A stretch of 64,000 nt of DNA from Neocallimastix lanati (nom. inval.) (lineage: Eukaryota; Neocallimastigomycota; Neocallimastigomycetes; Neocallimastigales; Neocallimastigaceae), in assembly GCA_016946835.1 (NCBI GenBank), contig JACVTC010000274.1, positions 1 through 64,000 on the forward strand, read 5' to 3'. Position 1 is the stretch's first letter; each line of letters begins with the position of its first letter. Under the pieces are notes generated by a model. It did not search any database, had not been told where the DNA came from, and worked only from the letters and a program-made list of their open reading frames with translations. Position numbers and translations under genes: made by a program. Shown in pieces: positions 11,660-24,242 of this stretch.

Positions 11660-12451
11660 TAAAATGAATCATGAGGAACAAACCTTTATTTATGCATATA
11701 ATATTACCAATTATAATGGTGAAAATTATTTTATACATTAACTACACTAACCAAACAAAATCCATAGAAGAGGTGCTTAAATTAAAAAAAAAAAATAAAT
11801 AATATTTAACATACTATTGCAAAAATAATAATAGTTTAGAAAAAATAGTTAAAATTCCTAAAGAAAATGGTTTACGGAATTAATTATTACTTACCATTAT
11901 AGTCAAAATTCAATAGATAAACTTAAAAAAACGTATGATTGCTATAAGGATATATGTTTATGTTTATATCTAGGGTGCACTCATGCTTCTCAATGTCTTT
12001 TTGGTAGTTGTACCTTTATAGATGAAGCTACAAATATAACGCCTGATATTCCTTTTGACAACCATCCAATTGGTCTTTGTAGATACAATGCCAAAGCTAA
12101 TTTAACGGAATGTGATGCAGTCTATGTAAAGCCGACAATGTTCTGGAAGGGCTAGTCTTATATGCATTGTGGTAAATTAGAAGGGGCATCATGTGTAACT
12201 TGATGATGAATGTACATATAACTTATACATTGATGGAGAGTGTTGTAAAGTATTCAGATGGTCCATCTGATAGTGATAATTTAATTATTATTGTGTATAT
12301 CTATCTAGGTATAACAGTATTGGCTCTTGTGATTCTATGTCTGTCTTACCGCTACTGTTATATCCATCAACCTAAGAACCGTAAAAAGATTGTATTCTTC
12401 GCAGTAGTGATGACTTTTATTATATTATCGATTTGGTTACATAAATATTAA
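11660..12451 (+). pseudogene. Cysteine-rich single-pass membrane protein, decayed
   Basis: Reading across frames reveals one former gene. An N-terminal hydrophobic segment begins near 11664-11671 (two candidate ATGs). From about 11882 one frame reads TELIITYHYSQNSIDKL, then YDCYKDICLCLYLGC, SQCLFGSC and a Cys-spaced ectodomain to TMFWKG, where TAG interrupts it near 12153. It continues SYMHCGKLEGASCVT; after one base DDECTYNLYIDGECCKV follows in another frame, and after a second shift comes a transmembrane helix (LIIIVYIYLGITVLALVILC, about 12280-12339) and a basic tail, KNRKK. The plan is signal/anchor, Cys-rich ectodomain, one membrane pass and short cytoplasmic tail, i.e. a surface receptor-like or adhesive protein. 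I do not recognise the family. At least one nonsense and two or three frame changes are visible; a few may be sequence errors. Confidence 0.6.
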
Positions 12452-13302
12452 GACTGAAATATTAATAATATTCATATGTGTAACATTTTTAAGACTGTAT
12501 AGTATTGTACCATATACCAATTACTAAAGCTATATTAGACATTCGTAATATGTAGTTGAAGATTTACTTAATCTAAATATACTTTTATAGCCGCAATTAA
12601 TTCAAAGTTTCGTTTTATTATTTAATAAATAAATGTATATGTTTTCACTAATATCAATAATAATATAACATATTCATAATGTTCGGGTATATGGAGTAGT
12701 TAAATCAATATATTACTATCCACGACTAATCAATAAACTTTCAATAAATAATTTTTAAAGATTAAATTTTATAGACTGATGTTTAGATCATCAAAGCTAA
12801 ATTATTAATGATAAAATCATTGGAAATCACATATATTTGTTTTTGTATAATTATGAGAGAAAATATATATTTATTTCAATTCTCATTAAGACTTATAACC
12901 GATATTTTTAATTTGAATTAATGTAATTTTTAGTAAATTATTTAAGAATTAAATATTTAGTAATTACAATTAATTCCTATACATATTAAACTATTAAATA
13001 ATGAATTATGTATTTATGCTAAAGATTAATAAGTTGAGTTACTATCTAATTACATTATAAATTTAAGTAAAACAAAAATAATTAAATAATAGCATTAAAT
13101 TAGGTACTGTATGAGCAATTAGGCTTTTGTAATCTTGAAATATATAATACTCTTTTAATTTTCTATGTCTTAAGTCCAACGTGTTAAGGCCCGAAAATTC
13201 AAGCTTATGCTGAGGGTCATATCCATTTATTGATTCTAAATTATCTGGAAGATTTATACTGCCTCAGAAATTATTTCAATTGACGTTTGAAGCTACCAAG
13301 GA
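12452..13302. other. Non-coding AT-rich stretch
   Basis: No convincing coding frame is visible. A less AT-biased patch around 13150-13290 has no recognisable motif. Confidence 0.4.
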
Positions 13303-13676
13303 ATTTATTTTATTCTATTCAATTTCTTTTTTATTCTCAATTCCATTTTTTATTAAATGAACAAAAAGTAATATTATTAGAAATTCGAAAAAATTTATGT
13401 AATTTAAATTACCACTTTACAGTATTTTTATATTTTAATTATAATATTAGTATTAGTTTATCATAAAATAACCATTAAAAATAATACTATTATATATTAT
13501 TATTAATAAATTAAAGCTATTTAAATTATTTTTTTATAATAAATTTAGTATAATTTTTAGAGATGGCTTTGTTGGAATTTTAGAAATAGTTGTATATATC
13601 AATAGTGCTATTAACATAACTATCTCTTTGTTTGTTAATAATTTTCTATTTAATGGAAAGAAGATTATCCGAGTCA
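13303..13676 (+). repeat. Dispersed ~375-bp repeat, copy A
   Basis: It is similar along its length, in the same orientation, to 35699-36078: both start TTATTCTATTCAATTTCTTTTT, run through TTAAAGCTATTTAAATTAT and TTTAGTATAATTTTTA, and end in GGTTATCCGAGTC or GATTATCCGAGTC. It has no coding capacity. It could be an old solo LTR, a MITE-like unit or a duplicated flank; I see no TG...CA ends or target duplication. Confidence 0.65.
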
Positions 13677-14120
13677 ATGTTATATTGGTCGTCATTATTG
13701 TCTTAAAACAATATTAAGCATTCTTGGTAACATTACTATCATCTAATGTACTACCGGTAAGGGTCACTACATTATATAGATTTTTAAATAAAATATTTCA
13801 TGAAAAAAAAAAAAAAAATAGATTATTCAAGTTGATACAGGTATTAGGGGGTTATTATTGTCTATTACATGTATTGTAATACATGTAATAAACAAGTTAT
13901 TTTTATCATGGTCTACTACTTTAGATTCAGGAGTCTCGAACGGACAGTCATAACCTAAATGTTTAGGGAATTGATTATCTTTGGATATTAATGATTATTC
14001 GAGATTCGTTATTAAAAATAGTCAATTTTTTTTTTTGATTTTTCTGATATAATATTTATTTTAATTAATAATATTTATTAATGTGAAATAAAAATAATTA
14101 TAAAATAAAAAAATTAAAAA

Positions 14121-14156
<36 letters not shown>

Positions 14157-14769
14157 AAAAAAAGTTAAATAAAAAAAAAAAAAAAAGTAAATAAAAAAAA
14201 AAAGTAAATAAAAAATAGTAAATAAAATAATATATATATATATTTGTTTTTAACATAATCTGGGTTTTTTTTTTTTTTTTTTTATCTTCTTCATATTGAT
14301 TATTTATAATTATTACAATCATCTTTACTTACGTATAAATATTCTTTAGTATCTTTCAATGGTCATTATAGTAATTTCAATTTTAATTCATTTAGTTTTT
14401 ACCTTCTTGTATTTCAGTAACAGCATGACTGTCTTCTTCTTCAGATATGGAATAAATATTGGATTCGGAAAATATTCTTCATTGTGGATGGGTATTACTT
14501 AAACCTTTTTTATCAGAAACTGTTATTGAATTTAGATACTGAGCTATTTGCAATAAGCAATTTTTCTAAAGAACTTGATATACCTGATTCTCCAATCTGA
14601 TTTTGCTAAATACTAACTAGATTTAGTTTAAAGATTTAGCTAATACTTCAATTGTATTATTTAGATATATAAAATGTTAAATGTATTAGAATTATTTGTA
14701 ATATCTCCTTAATGGAACGTGTAACTGAACTTCCATCGGATGATATATTATATAAATATTATAAATGAT

Positions 14770-14801
<32 letters not shown>

Positions 14802-15899
14802 TTAAAGTAGTACTAATACTCTTAAAATTTCATATTAATATTCTAATGATAATATAATTATATTTCTAATATTTTATATATCTTAATTATTATATAAATA
14901 TTAATATTATCAACAACAACAACAACAACAATAATAATAATAATAATATAGAATAGGATAAAGTAATATATATATTATTATTGAAAAGAAGAGTTTATCT
15001 ATTTTGTTTTTAATAGAAAAATATATATTTTTTCAAATAAAAGAATTAATTAATTAATAAAAATGACTAATTAAAAATAATATATTTAATCATAGAATAT
15101 ATATATATATATATATATAAAAAAAGAAATTTCTTGAGCTTTAGTCCCTTTTTCTTTTTCTTTAATAAAATATCATTTATTAATTTTCTTACTATTAATA
15201 ATTTTTTATTTTATTTTTTATTTTTTTTATTTACTAGGTTAATATGTTGAATTATATATGAATAATCCAACAATAATTAATTAATAATATAATAATAATT
15301 AAAATAATATAAGATAAAATAGTTTTAAGTTATTTAAACACTTAATATTTAAAGAAATATTTTTTAAATAATAAATTCTTTGAAAGATTTATGAAAAGTA
15401 TTTATTTATTGAATTATTAGTATATAATTATTGTAAATACAATAACCTTAACAAAGAACATAAAAAGATAGATTTTTACATCTTTCTTTTATACTTTGTA
15501 AGTTAACATAATAATAGTATTTAATTATTACATCTTTCTTTTATTACTTTGTAAGTTAACATAATAATAGTATTTAATTATAAGATATTAATAAATATAG
15601 TAATATGAATATTTATAAAATATTAAGATAATAACAATATCGATAGGTTTAAAATATTTAATATAACTAAAAAATAAATTTAATTTGGAATTATATAATT
15701 CATTTGAATCATTTAAAAAAAAAAAAATAGTAGTTAATATATATGATGGAAACCTATATATAAACATAATAATAAATAAATACAGGTGACGTCATAGGTA
15801 GTATCATTGAAATTATTAAATATAAATCTTAGTTTACTTAATATTCTCAGAATTAGTAGGCCTAAGATAATTCTTTTAAATATTAAATAAAAATTTTAT
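13677..15899. other. Intergenic low-complexity stretch with short structured motifs
   Basis: It contains a perfect 12-bp-arm palindrome (ATTACATGTATT with a GT spacer, 13864-13889), poly-A/poly-T runs (14149-14163, 14264-14283, 14773-14797), a CAA/TAA microsatellite near 14910-14948, a two-unit tandem duplication of about 52 bp (15477-15528 and 15529-15581) and a TGACGTCA octamer at 15787-15794, the CRE/bZIP-type site. A minus-strand peptide-like patch near 14400-14620 is too weak to call. Confidence 0.5.
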
Positions 15900-17410
15900 A
15901 TTAATTATTAATTATTTGAGAGTAGCAATACCCATCTGGTCTGCCTAGAGTTTATTAGTTTCCTTGTTCTTAAATAAACTTACTAACGGTTTATGGTCTG
16001 TGTACAACAAAGTATAGTATGTGGGTTTCCTCCAATGTAGGATTTGAACTTTTCTTTAAGCAGTACGCTGCCTGCGGTTCCCCTCAAGATCCGTGATTCC
16101 ATAATTTTTGTTCTGGTGGCTTTAGAGATCTACTAATATAATGGATGGGTCGTTCCTTGCCAAATTCATTCTTTTTGAGGTAAAACTCCGCCAATGCCAT
16201 CGAAAGATGCATCCGTGCGTATTATAAATTGGTTCTTGAAAGTCAGGCATCATTAAAATTGGGAGCCGTCATCATCCTGTACTTCAACTCTTCGAAACTA
16301 TCATTTTCAACTTTTTCCCCCCCACTTGAATTCAACATTCTTCTTTAACAACTTAAATAAAGGGTTTCGCAATTCTAGCAAAGTTAAGAATAAATTTTAC
16401 GATAATAGCCAATAGCACCGAGAAAAGATTGAAGTTGGGATGTAGTAGCTTGGGGGCAACCAATTGGGCTATAACCTTCACTTTATCTGATTATGGGCCA
16501 AATGCCATCAGTTGAAACAGTGTGTAACCCAACAATTCAACTTTATCTTTGAAAAAAAATGACATTTCTCTAAATTCAATTTGATACCGTTTTCCTTTAA
16601 GATGGTAAAAACACTTTCTCTAAATCTCTTTAAGTGGTCTTCAATAGTTTCGGAGAATATAATTAAGTCATCTATATATACGAAAAAGACATTTCCCGAT
16701 TAGAGGGTAGAAGATTCGGTTCATTTCATTTCTCGTTGGAATGTTCCTGTGAGCAATTACATAACCCGAATGGCATTACGAGAAATTGGATAGTTCCCAA
16801 AAGCCGTAGTAAAAGCTAGTTTTTGGAATATCTTTTGGGTTCATTGGAATTTGATGGAACCCAGAAAATAGATCAATAGTAGTAAACACTTTAATTGTTT
16901 CGTCCTATATAAAGAAAAGAACGTCATCAATTAGAGGAATGGCATAAGCATCCTTTAGCGTAACGTTGTTCAACTTCCGATAATCCACGCACGCACATAC
17001 GCCACTTACCATTCTTCTTAAGTACTAAGAATGACGGGTGACGACCATGGTGAACTAGAGGGTTCAATTAATTTTATTGTTAAGTAGCTTGGTAATTTCA
17101 GCCTGTAATGTCTCAGCTTGAACTTTAGATAAACGGTAAAGGCTTTTTTGTTTAATTGGTTAAAGTATCTTTTTTCTAATGTGATTGAGTGTGGTAATAA
17201 ATTTCGATTCGACTAATTCTTCTATATTTATGGCCAATACTTCCTTGTAGTCATTAAAAAAGGCGTCCTAATTGTCTTCGAATTCCTCTTGGAACCTGTT
17301 CTAGAATTTTTTCCAAGTAGAGCTTCTTTTCTCTTCTCTGACCAGCATGACTAATGATGACTTGGCAGATTTTCCTTTTAGATTTCTCTTTTCACAAATG
17401 AAGCAATGAA
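15900..17410 (-). pseudogene. Ty3/gypsy pol relic (RT-RNase H)
   Basis: Reading the minus strand across frames recovers a gypsy-type RT: VDYRKLNNVTLKDAYAIPLI (around 16990-16930), TTIDLFSGFHQIPMNPKDI (around 16880-16830) and the catalytic VYIDDLIIFS (around 16690-16660), followed by LKENGIKLNLEKCHFF. RNase H follows toward lower coordinates (TDASFDGIGG near 16215-16185; TDHKPLVSLF near 16000-15970). Many stops and frame changes are present; no integrase, Gag or LTR pair is recognisable. Base composition is clearly richer in G+C than the copia elements, which fits a different and perhaps more recently arrived lineage, or different codon use. Inactive. Confidence 0.85.
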
Positions 17411-17684
17411 GTATTAGAATCGTTTGTTAAGTCAATTTGATTATTTTTATCTTGGATCAGATAATAATAATAATAATAAAAATAGTAATAATAATAATTA
17501 TAATAATAATAATAATAGAATAATAATAATAGAATAATAATAATAGATAATAATAATAATAATAATAATTAACGTCCCTTAAAAAGAATATATATTTAAA
17601 TTTATTAATAATAGTATAGAAAATCAAAAAAAAAATTTTTTTTTTTTAGTCAAAATATTTTACACTGTATTACTGCTGATATTT

Positions 17685-17725
<41 letters not shown>

Positions 17726-17908
17726 AAAAAAAAAAAAAAAAAAAATAAAAAAAAAAATAAAAATTTCGTAAAAATTTTTTTTTAAAATAGGATATTAAAT
17801 CTTCCACTATTTCTTGAAAAAAAAAATAAAAAATAAAAAATAAAAAAAAAATAAAAAAGATAAAGAAACTTAACCAAGGCAAGGTCCAATAGTTGTATAT
17901 AGTAGATT

Positions 17909-17942
<34 letters not shown>

Positions 17943-18300
17943 ATTACAAATCTAATGGTACAGAAGGTAGACTTAGACTTGTTACCTCAACTTCATTTTT
18001 CTGACTTGTAAGATAAGATAAGATAGAAAGATAAGATAGGAAGATAAGAGAGATGATACAGACAAATTCAAGTAGAAATGAAAGTAGATATGGTTATACC
18101 TGCTATAAAAATATCCTAAAGGGATACTGATAAAAGTCTTTTTTTTTTTTTTACAAGATGCAATATAATAAAACCAAATATTCTATTATTATTATTAGAT
18201 GTTTCAATTTCTATGAAAAGGTTGATTATGAATAATCCAAATAATAAAAGGAATAGTAATATTTTCTTTCCTTTTTTTTGGTCAAGGAGCAAAAAAAAAA

Positions 18301-18396
18301 ACAATAATCAATGGAGATTATAAATTAAATATCTGTGAAAAAAAAAAAAAAAAAAAAAAACAATGATCAATGGAGATTATAGATTAAATATTTGTG

Positions 18397-18426
<30 letters not shown>
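18301..18426. repeat. Two-unit tandem duplication with poly-A tails
   Basis: CAATAATCAATGGAGATTAT...TGTGAAAA at 18301-18360 is repeated with few changes at 18361-18426; each unit ends in a long A run. Confidence 0.8.
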
Positions 18427-18430
<4 letters not shown>

Positions 18431-18621
18431 TTTCCTTGATGTGTGTGTGGGGTGTGTGTGTGTAGAGGGTGGTGGTTAGAACTTTATTTTAATAATGCAC
18501 TTTTTTTTTTTTTTATAGAGAGAGAAGCCAAATTAAATCATCATTTCATTCTAAAAAAAAAAAGGTTCATTTTTAGAAATAAGAAGAGATTATTATTTTT
18601 TGACCAAATGGAATAGATGAT

Positions 18622-18696
<75 letters not shown>
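18622..18696. repeat. (TAA)n microsatellite
   Basis: An essentially perfect TAA/AAT trinucleotide run of about 25 units in non-coding DNA. Confidence 0.9.
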
Positions 18697-18702
<6 letters not shown>

Positions 18703-21613
18703 CACATTTTTTATGTGATCAAATAGTCAGACTCATGGTTTTTTTTTTCAATACCTATTCTTGGATTTGGATTTGTTAAGAGAATTTTCTTTTAATCATT
18801 TACAAAAAAAAATATATATATATATATATATATTAATGAAAATGGATCATCATCATCATTTCCAAGGTTTATAAGTAATTTCAAAGATAATTGCATTTTC
18901 TGCTTCTGTAAAAAAAAAAAAATATATTTGAAAGCTGAATAAGAAATCCTTTTTAATTTTTTTTTTTTTAATTTTTTTTAATTTTTTTTTTTTTATTTTT
19001 TTACAAAAACTAAAGATTATTCATCGTCATTAATTAATTAAAAATGTAAATATTAAATAATAGTTGTTAAATTTCTTTATTTTATTTTATTTTATTTTAT
19101 TTTATTTTATTTTATTTTATTAAAAAATTATTATAACAGTAAAAATATATATATATATATATATTATATTATTTTTATCTTTTAAATAAGCAGTATTCAA
19201 TATAAAAAATAATATATATATATATATATATAAAAGTAGTTCTTAGTAAAAATATATAAAAATTATAATAAAAATAAGGTATAAAAGAGAGTTCCAATGA
19301 AAAAAAATATAAAATATTTAAAATAAAAAAAAAAAAAGTTTCATTTTATATATAAAATTTTTATAAAGAAAAATTATACTTGAAAAAAAATAGCTTAATA
19401 ATTATAAAAAAAAAAAATAAAGGGATTATATCATCAAATGGATAATTTAATTATATAATTATTAAAATAAATTTTATATTCACTATAAATAAAAATTAAA
19501 AAATAAACTATAAATAAAAATAAAATATAAATTTATATATAAAATAATGATGAATATATTAATAAAAAAAAAAAAGATTATATCCAATGGATGATTCAAA
19601 TAAATCTATCATTATTTAAAAATTAAACATTAATAAGTATCTTAGGCTTACATCCTAAAATAATTACTAGGATATGGTAGTCAACATTGTAATATTTCTA
19701 TTCTTATTAATTAAAAAAAAAAAGTAATAAATAAAAAAAAAAATTTATAATTTAATATATATTTTTTATTTTATTTTATTTTATTTTATTTTATTTTATT
19801 TTTATAGAGTTATGCAGATAATGAAATAAATAATAATTTTAAGTAATGATTATTATTGTTCTATTTGAATAAATAAATATTGGGTTTATAATAATGTATT
19901 ATTTCAGTATATATAAACTTTAAAAAAGTTTTTTTTATTTATACAATATTTTTTATTATGAATGGAAAGATATTTGAATCTATTTGTCCTTAATATTATT
20001 GTTATTTGTCGTCAAATAACATTAATTTATTTAATTATATTATAATTGTCTCTTAAAATTTTTTTTATCCTATTTATATATTAAAATAATAAAACAAATT
20101 AAGATGTAAAAAAAAAAAAAAATAATTAAATCATTAAAATAGGCTAATAATTGAGGGTTTTATTTATTTAATAATAATCTTTTTATTAAATAGAAATATT
20201 AAATAATTTTATTTATTTATTTATTTATTAATTATTTTCTGTTAATTAGTATTTCATTTTACATATTATTTCAATAATTTTAAATGTTATTCATTAAATA
20301 TAGAAATTTAGAACCCATTAACAAATATATATAGATATTTTTTTTTATGGAATGAGATTAAAGAGAAAGGAAGAGGATAGACCATCGGGCCTTCAATCTT
20401 TTTCCTATAAACGTATCAGATCCTCATTGGTTTTTTTTTTGTTTTTGTTTTTGTTTTTTTTTTGACATACTATTTTGTTGTCGATGAAGAACCAAGACCA
20501 AGAGTGGAGCTCAGTCTATCAATGTTGAGTGTCTATGTTAAACGAAAAAAAAATATAAATCAAAATTAGTTAATTTTTGATAAAAATTTTCTTAAAAAAA
20601 AAAAAAAAAAAATAGAAAATATATTAATTTTTTTTTAATTTCTTATGACCAAAACCATTGGAAAAAGAAAATATAGAGATTGTAAAAAAAAAAATAGGAG
20701 TTTGTTTAAAAGAAAAAATATTTATATATATATATTAAAATTTTTTTTTTCTTATGACCTAGGGGAATATTTAAAAAAAAGGAAGACTCACTAAAAAAAA
20801 AAAAAATAGAAGAAGAAAATAAAGAGATTGTAAAAAAAAAAAGGAAAAATAATTAAAACAAAAAATGAGGACTTTTTTATTCAAATGATTTATAATGTAT
20901 ATTTTTATTTTTATTTATTTTTTTTTAAAAAAAATCTTTTGCTTCCAAAAAAAAAAAAAAAAAAAAATTGTTTTTTTTAAAAATTTTTAAATTTTGATTC
21001 ATAAATTAAAATAAATTAAATTAAATTAAATTAAATATATATAAAATAAAAACAAAAAAAAAAATAAAATAATAAAAATAAAATAATAAAAATAAAAAAA
21101 TAAAAATAAAAAATTTTGAAAAAAAAATCCAATTTTTTTTTTTAATTTTTAGAATAATAAGAAAAACTTTTTTTAACTTACAAACAATAGTAGAGAACGC
21201 TTTAATAAAATAAAATTTTTTTATATGATATAATATCATTTATCATTTAGATCTCCATCTTTTTTATTTTTTTTATTTTTTCTATATATATAGAGATATG
21301 TATATAAGATTAAAAGTTCAATTTTATTCTTGTTATTAAAGAGTAGTAATAAATAATAGTTAACGTTTTCTTCTTTTAATAATATTTTTTATATCTTATT
21401 AAATATATTTTGATTGAAGGATAGATTAAAAATATTTTTGTCTTCTAACCCTTAAATTAAATCAATAAAAATAAAAAAAAAAAATTAAAAAATAAAAAAG
21501 TTTAAAAAAATTTTAAAAATTTTTAAATAAAATTTAAAAAAAAAAAATTTTAATTTTAAAAATTTTAAAAAATTTTAAAAAAATTTTTTTTTATTTTCTC
21601 TCTAAATTCTAAA

Positions 21614-21705
21614 TTAATTTTATCTTTACTTTAAATCTTTGTTAACCATTTATATAACACTTGAGTTATATATAATTATTAACAAATAAATATTAATCAA
21701 TAAAA
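21614..21705 (+). repeat. 5' LTR fragment of copia element 2
   Basis: TAATTTTATCTTTAC through ATCAATAAAA matches the final part of the 3' LTR (from about 26799, resuming after the nested insertion at 27780). About 150 bp of the LTR's 5' portion is absent. Confidence 0.85.
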
Positions 21706-21719
21706 GATTAAGAGTCTCA
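21706..21719 (+). other. Primer binding site of copia element 2
   Basis: GATTAAGAGTCTCA, identical to the site in element 1 and complementary to the anticodon arm of tRNA-Lys(CUU). Confidence 0.75.
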
Positions 21720-21779
21720 AATACTCTATAATAATAACAAAGCTTTTTATTTAAAAATCGATTTTAACAAAGTATTAAG

Positions 21780-22718
21780 ATGGCCTATCAATTTAACTTA
21801 TCTAAGGACCAACGTCTTCGTGGTACATCCAATTTTGCCACATGGAATTTCCTTATCATGATTGCACCTAGGAGATACGGAATGCAAGAATTCATTGAAG
21901 AAGATGTTATCTCTCACCTGAAGGATAATGACTATATGTTTAATCCTATTGGACAATCTAAGACGGTAAAAGCTATCCTGAAGATTATTGAGGAATTACA
22001 ATTAAATCATGGAGAAAATGTAAACTACAATGAAGTATTTAGTCAAAACCGAAATAGAATCATTGCTAAAGCAGAAGAGAAAGACTCTCAATTAATGCTT
22101 ATGGTAGTTCAAAACATTGAAGACAAAATATTAAGGGAAGTTAATAGAATGAAGAAAACATTCACAATTATGGAAAAGCTAACTTCAAAATTCGGTGATA
22201 TGAATAATGACACTGAATACTGGCTCAAGAAATTGCGAAAACTTAAGGCGAATAACCTCAGCCAAATAATGAAGATGGCTGACAGTGTAAATGAAATATT
22301 CGATAAAATGGAAGATGCCGGAGTAAATTTGACTGAAAGGGAGAAATTAAAGTGCATGTTCAATATTTTACCAAATGACTTTAAAAATATTATAGATGTA
22401 ACCTTAGAAACTACCGCTAGACAATTATATGAAAGTATAAAAGATAGAATTTCAGCTAGATCATATCTAGAAAATTGGGAAAATACAATGGATGAACATG
22501 ATAATCATGATGATCCAATGGATTTAGATCTAATTGAAAAACGTTATAAAAATAAAAACTATCATAAAGGAAAAGGTTTTGTTAAGAAAATAAACAGAAA
22601 CAATAACAAAACTAACAAAAATTTATATTGTCATATTTGTGAGATAAGAGGACATCTCACTAAAGATTGTAAATACAATATGAAAGCAAGAGAAAACAAA
22701 AAGGAAGGGAGGCAATAA
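21780..22718 (+). CDS. Gag protein of copia element 2
   Basis: The uninterrupted frame of 312 residues starts MAYQFNLSKDQRLRG, 74 bases after the primer site. It has the copia Gag body (ILREVNRMKKTFTIMEKL, YWLKKLRKLKANN, LPNDFKNII) and a CCHC zinc knuckle, CHICEIRGHLTKDC, at about residues 284-297, for binding genomic RNA. It ends at TAA 22716-22718, just after the knuckle. In element 1 the equivalent point (GRQEKLQ) is open, so this stop separates Gag from Pol. A second in-frame stop follows at 22731. Because Gag itself is intact it could still be made and might serve other elements in trans; that is inference. Confidence 0.88.
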   Translation: MAYQFNLSKDQRLRGTSNFATWNFLIMIAPRRYGMQEFIEEDVISHLKDNDYMFNPIGQSKTVKAILKIIEELQLNHGENVNYNEVFSQNRNRIIAKAEEKDSQLMLMVVQNIEDKILREVNRMKKTFTIMEKLTSKFGDMNNDTEYWLKKLRKLKANNLSQIMKMADSVNEIFDKMEDAGVNLTEREKLKCMFNILPNDFKNIIDVTLETTARQLYESIKDRISARSYLENWENTMDEHDNHDDPMDLDLIEKRYKNKNYHKGKGFVKKINRNNNKTNKNLYCHICEIRGHLTKDCKYNMKARENKKEGRQ

Positions 22719-22733
22719 TCACTCTACTAGAAA

Positions 22734-24242
22734 AACCATAAAAATGAAGAAAAGGATTTAAAAACATTTGGTTTAGTGGAAAAAATAACTTCCAAACATG
22801 AAGAAAGTGACAGTGAAAGAGATGATAATTTTGAAAACATCAGACCATTATGTGAACCACGTATTAATGATGCTTTATTAATTGAGTCAATAAATGAGCC
22901 ATATATAATAGATAATAATGAAAAATCCTTAAACATAATTGAAAGAAATATAGAAAGTAACGAAACAATTGAATGGTATTATGACAGTGGAGCTTACGAA
23001 CATGTAACTAATGATAAAAGGCTCTTGAAAGATTATAAAGAAGATTTTGTACAACTAAGATGTGCAAACAATACTACTTTAGATTTTGAAGGATATGGTA
23101 GTTGTGAATTTACCATAAACAACTACCATATAAAATTAAACAAAGTATTATATTCAAAAAAGGCACATAAAAACTTGATAAGTGCTATCGAATTCGCAAA
23201 AATAGGTATAACATACGTTATTGAGCCAATAAGTAAAGTAAAATTGACTATATCTGACTGTGATAAAAATGTTATCGGAACGTTTCTATCAACTGATTTC
23301 AATCAATTTAAAATAAATACAAAAAGTATAATAAATTATCAAAATATTTTATCATTAGATGATTTAGGACAAAATAGTCTAAAAATATGGCACAGAAGAA
23401 TGGGCCATCAATATATAAGAAATATTTCTAAGCATTTAGAATTACACGAGATCAAGTTCCCAAAATGTAAAGAATGTAAAGTAGTAAAAATGAAACATTC
23501 ACCACATAATGGGAACAATCCAAAATCAAACAAAATACTCGTAGTAATACACTCTGACATTTCGGGGCCATATAAAAGTTCTGTTAATAACAAAAAATAT
23601 TTCATAACCTTCTTAGACGAATATTCTTGGAAGATATGGCTATTCACTCTAAAATCTAAAGCCGAAGCCCCAGACATTATTATTGATTTTCTCAAATACC
23701 TTAACAATCAATTTGAAGATCATAAAGTTAAAATATTTTAAACTGATGGTGGTAAAGAATATAAAAATAAGAAAATAAGAAGATACTGAAAAGATAATGG
23801 AATTGAAAAATCATTCTCTCCACCATATTGTCCAGAAAATAATGGAAAAGCCGAAAGGATAAATCAAACAATAAAAAACACAGCTAAAACTTTATTATTT
23901 TGGGCAAAATTATCTGTAAATTTCTGGGAATATGCAGTCAGACATGAGGCTTATTTGTATAATATGATTCCTCATGAAGGAAATAATAATTTAATACCTG
24001 ATGAAGTCATATCAGGAAAAAGTATTTCTTTGAAACACTTAAGAACTTTTGGATGTAAATATTATTATATTGATAACATGGAAAACAAATCCAATTTCAC
24101 TCCAAAGGCAAAGGAAGGAATATTTCTTGGTTTCAGCAAGAAAAATTACTCATATAGGATTATGGACATAAAAAAACAAAAGAATACATCATGTCAGAGA
24201 AGTAGAATTTTGAGAATTATATCCAGTAAATTATATATATGA
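22734..24242 (+). pseudogene. Protease-integrase part of copia element 2 pol
   Basis: It is in the same frame as Gag, beyond stops at 22716 and 22731. The largest clean frame starts at 22776. It encodes protease WYYDSGAYEHVT (about 22974-23009), GAG-pre-integrase IWHRRMGHQY...CKECK (about 23386-23480) and integrase with HSDISG, then TDGG, SPPYCPENNGKAERIN and AAYLY-like ends. TAA at 23739-23741 replaces a lysine codon (element 1 has KIFKSDGGKEF), and TGA near 23787 replaces a cysteine codon. The frame ends at 24242 after a shift near 24190-24235. The damage consists of point nonsense mutations plus one shift, consistent with slow decay. Confidence 0.88.

Larger units (their letters stand above)
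17411..21613. other. Long gene-free low-complexity region
   Basis: No coding region can be supported. The stretch is dominated by TAA/AAT microsatellites (17459-17570, 18622-18696), A/T runs of 20-40 bases (for example 17687-17722, 17911-17939), TTTTA pentamers (19080-19122, 19768-19801), TA repeats (19147-19162, 19212-19231), a GATA-rich patch (AAGATAAGATAGG, 18010-18055) and a GT-rich patch (18437-18470). A more balanced segment at 20340-20545 could be transcribed, but shows no frame. Confidence 0.55.

Noticed and set aside
13830-13990. Possible protease or integrase traces (TTLDSGVSNG, DINDYSRF) around the palindrome
   Set aside because: Isolated short matches without neighbouring retroelement motifs; could be chance.
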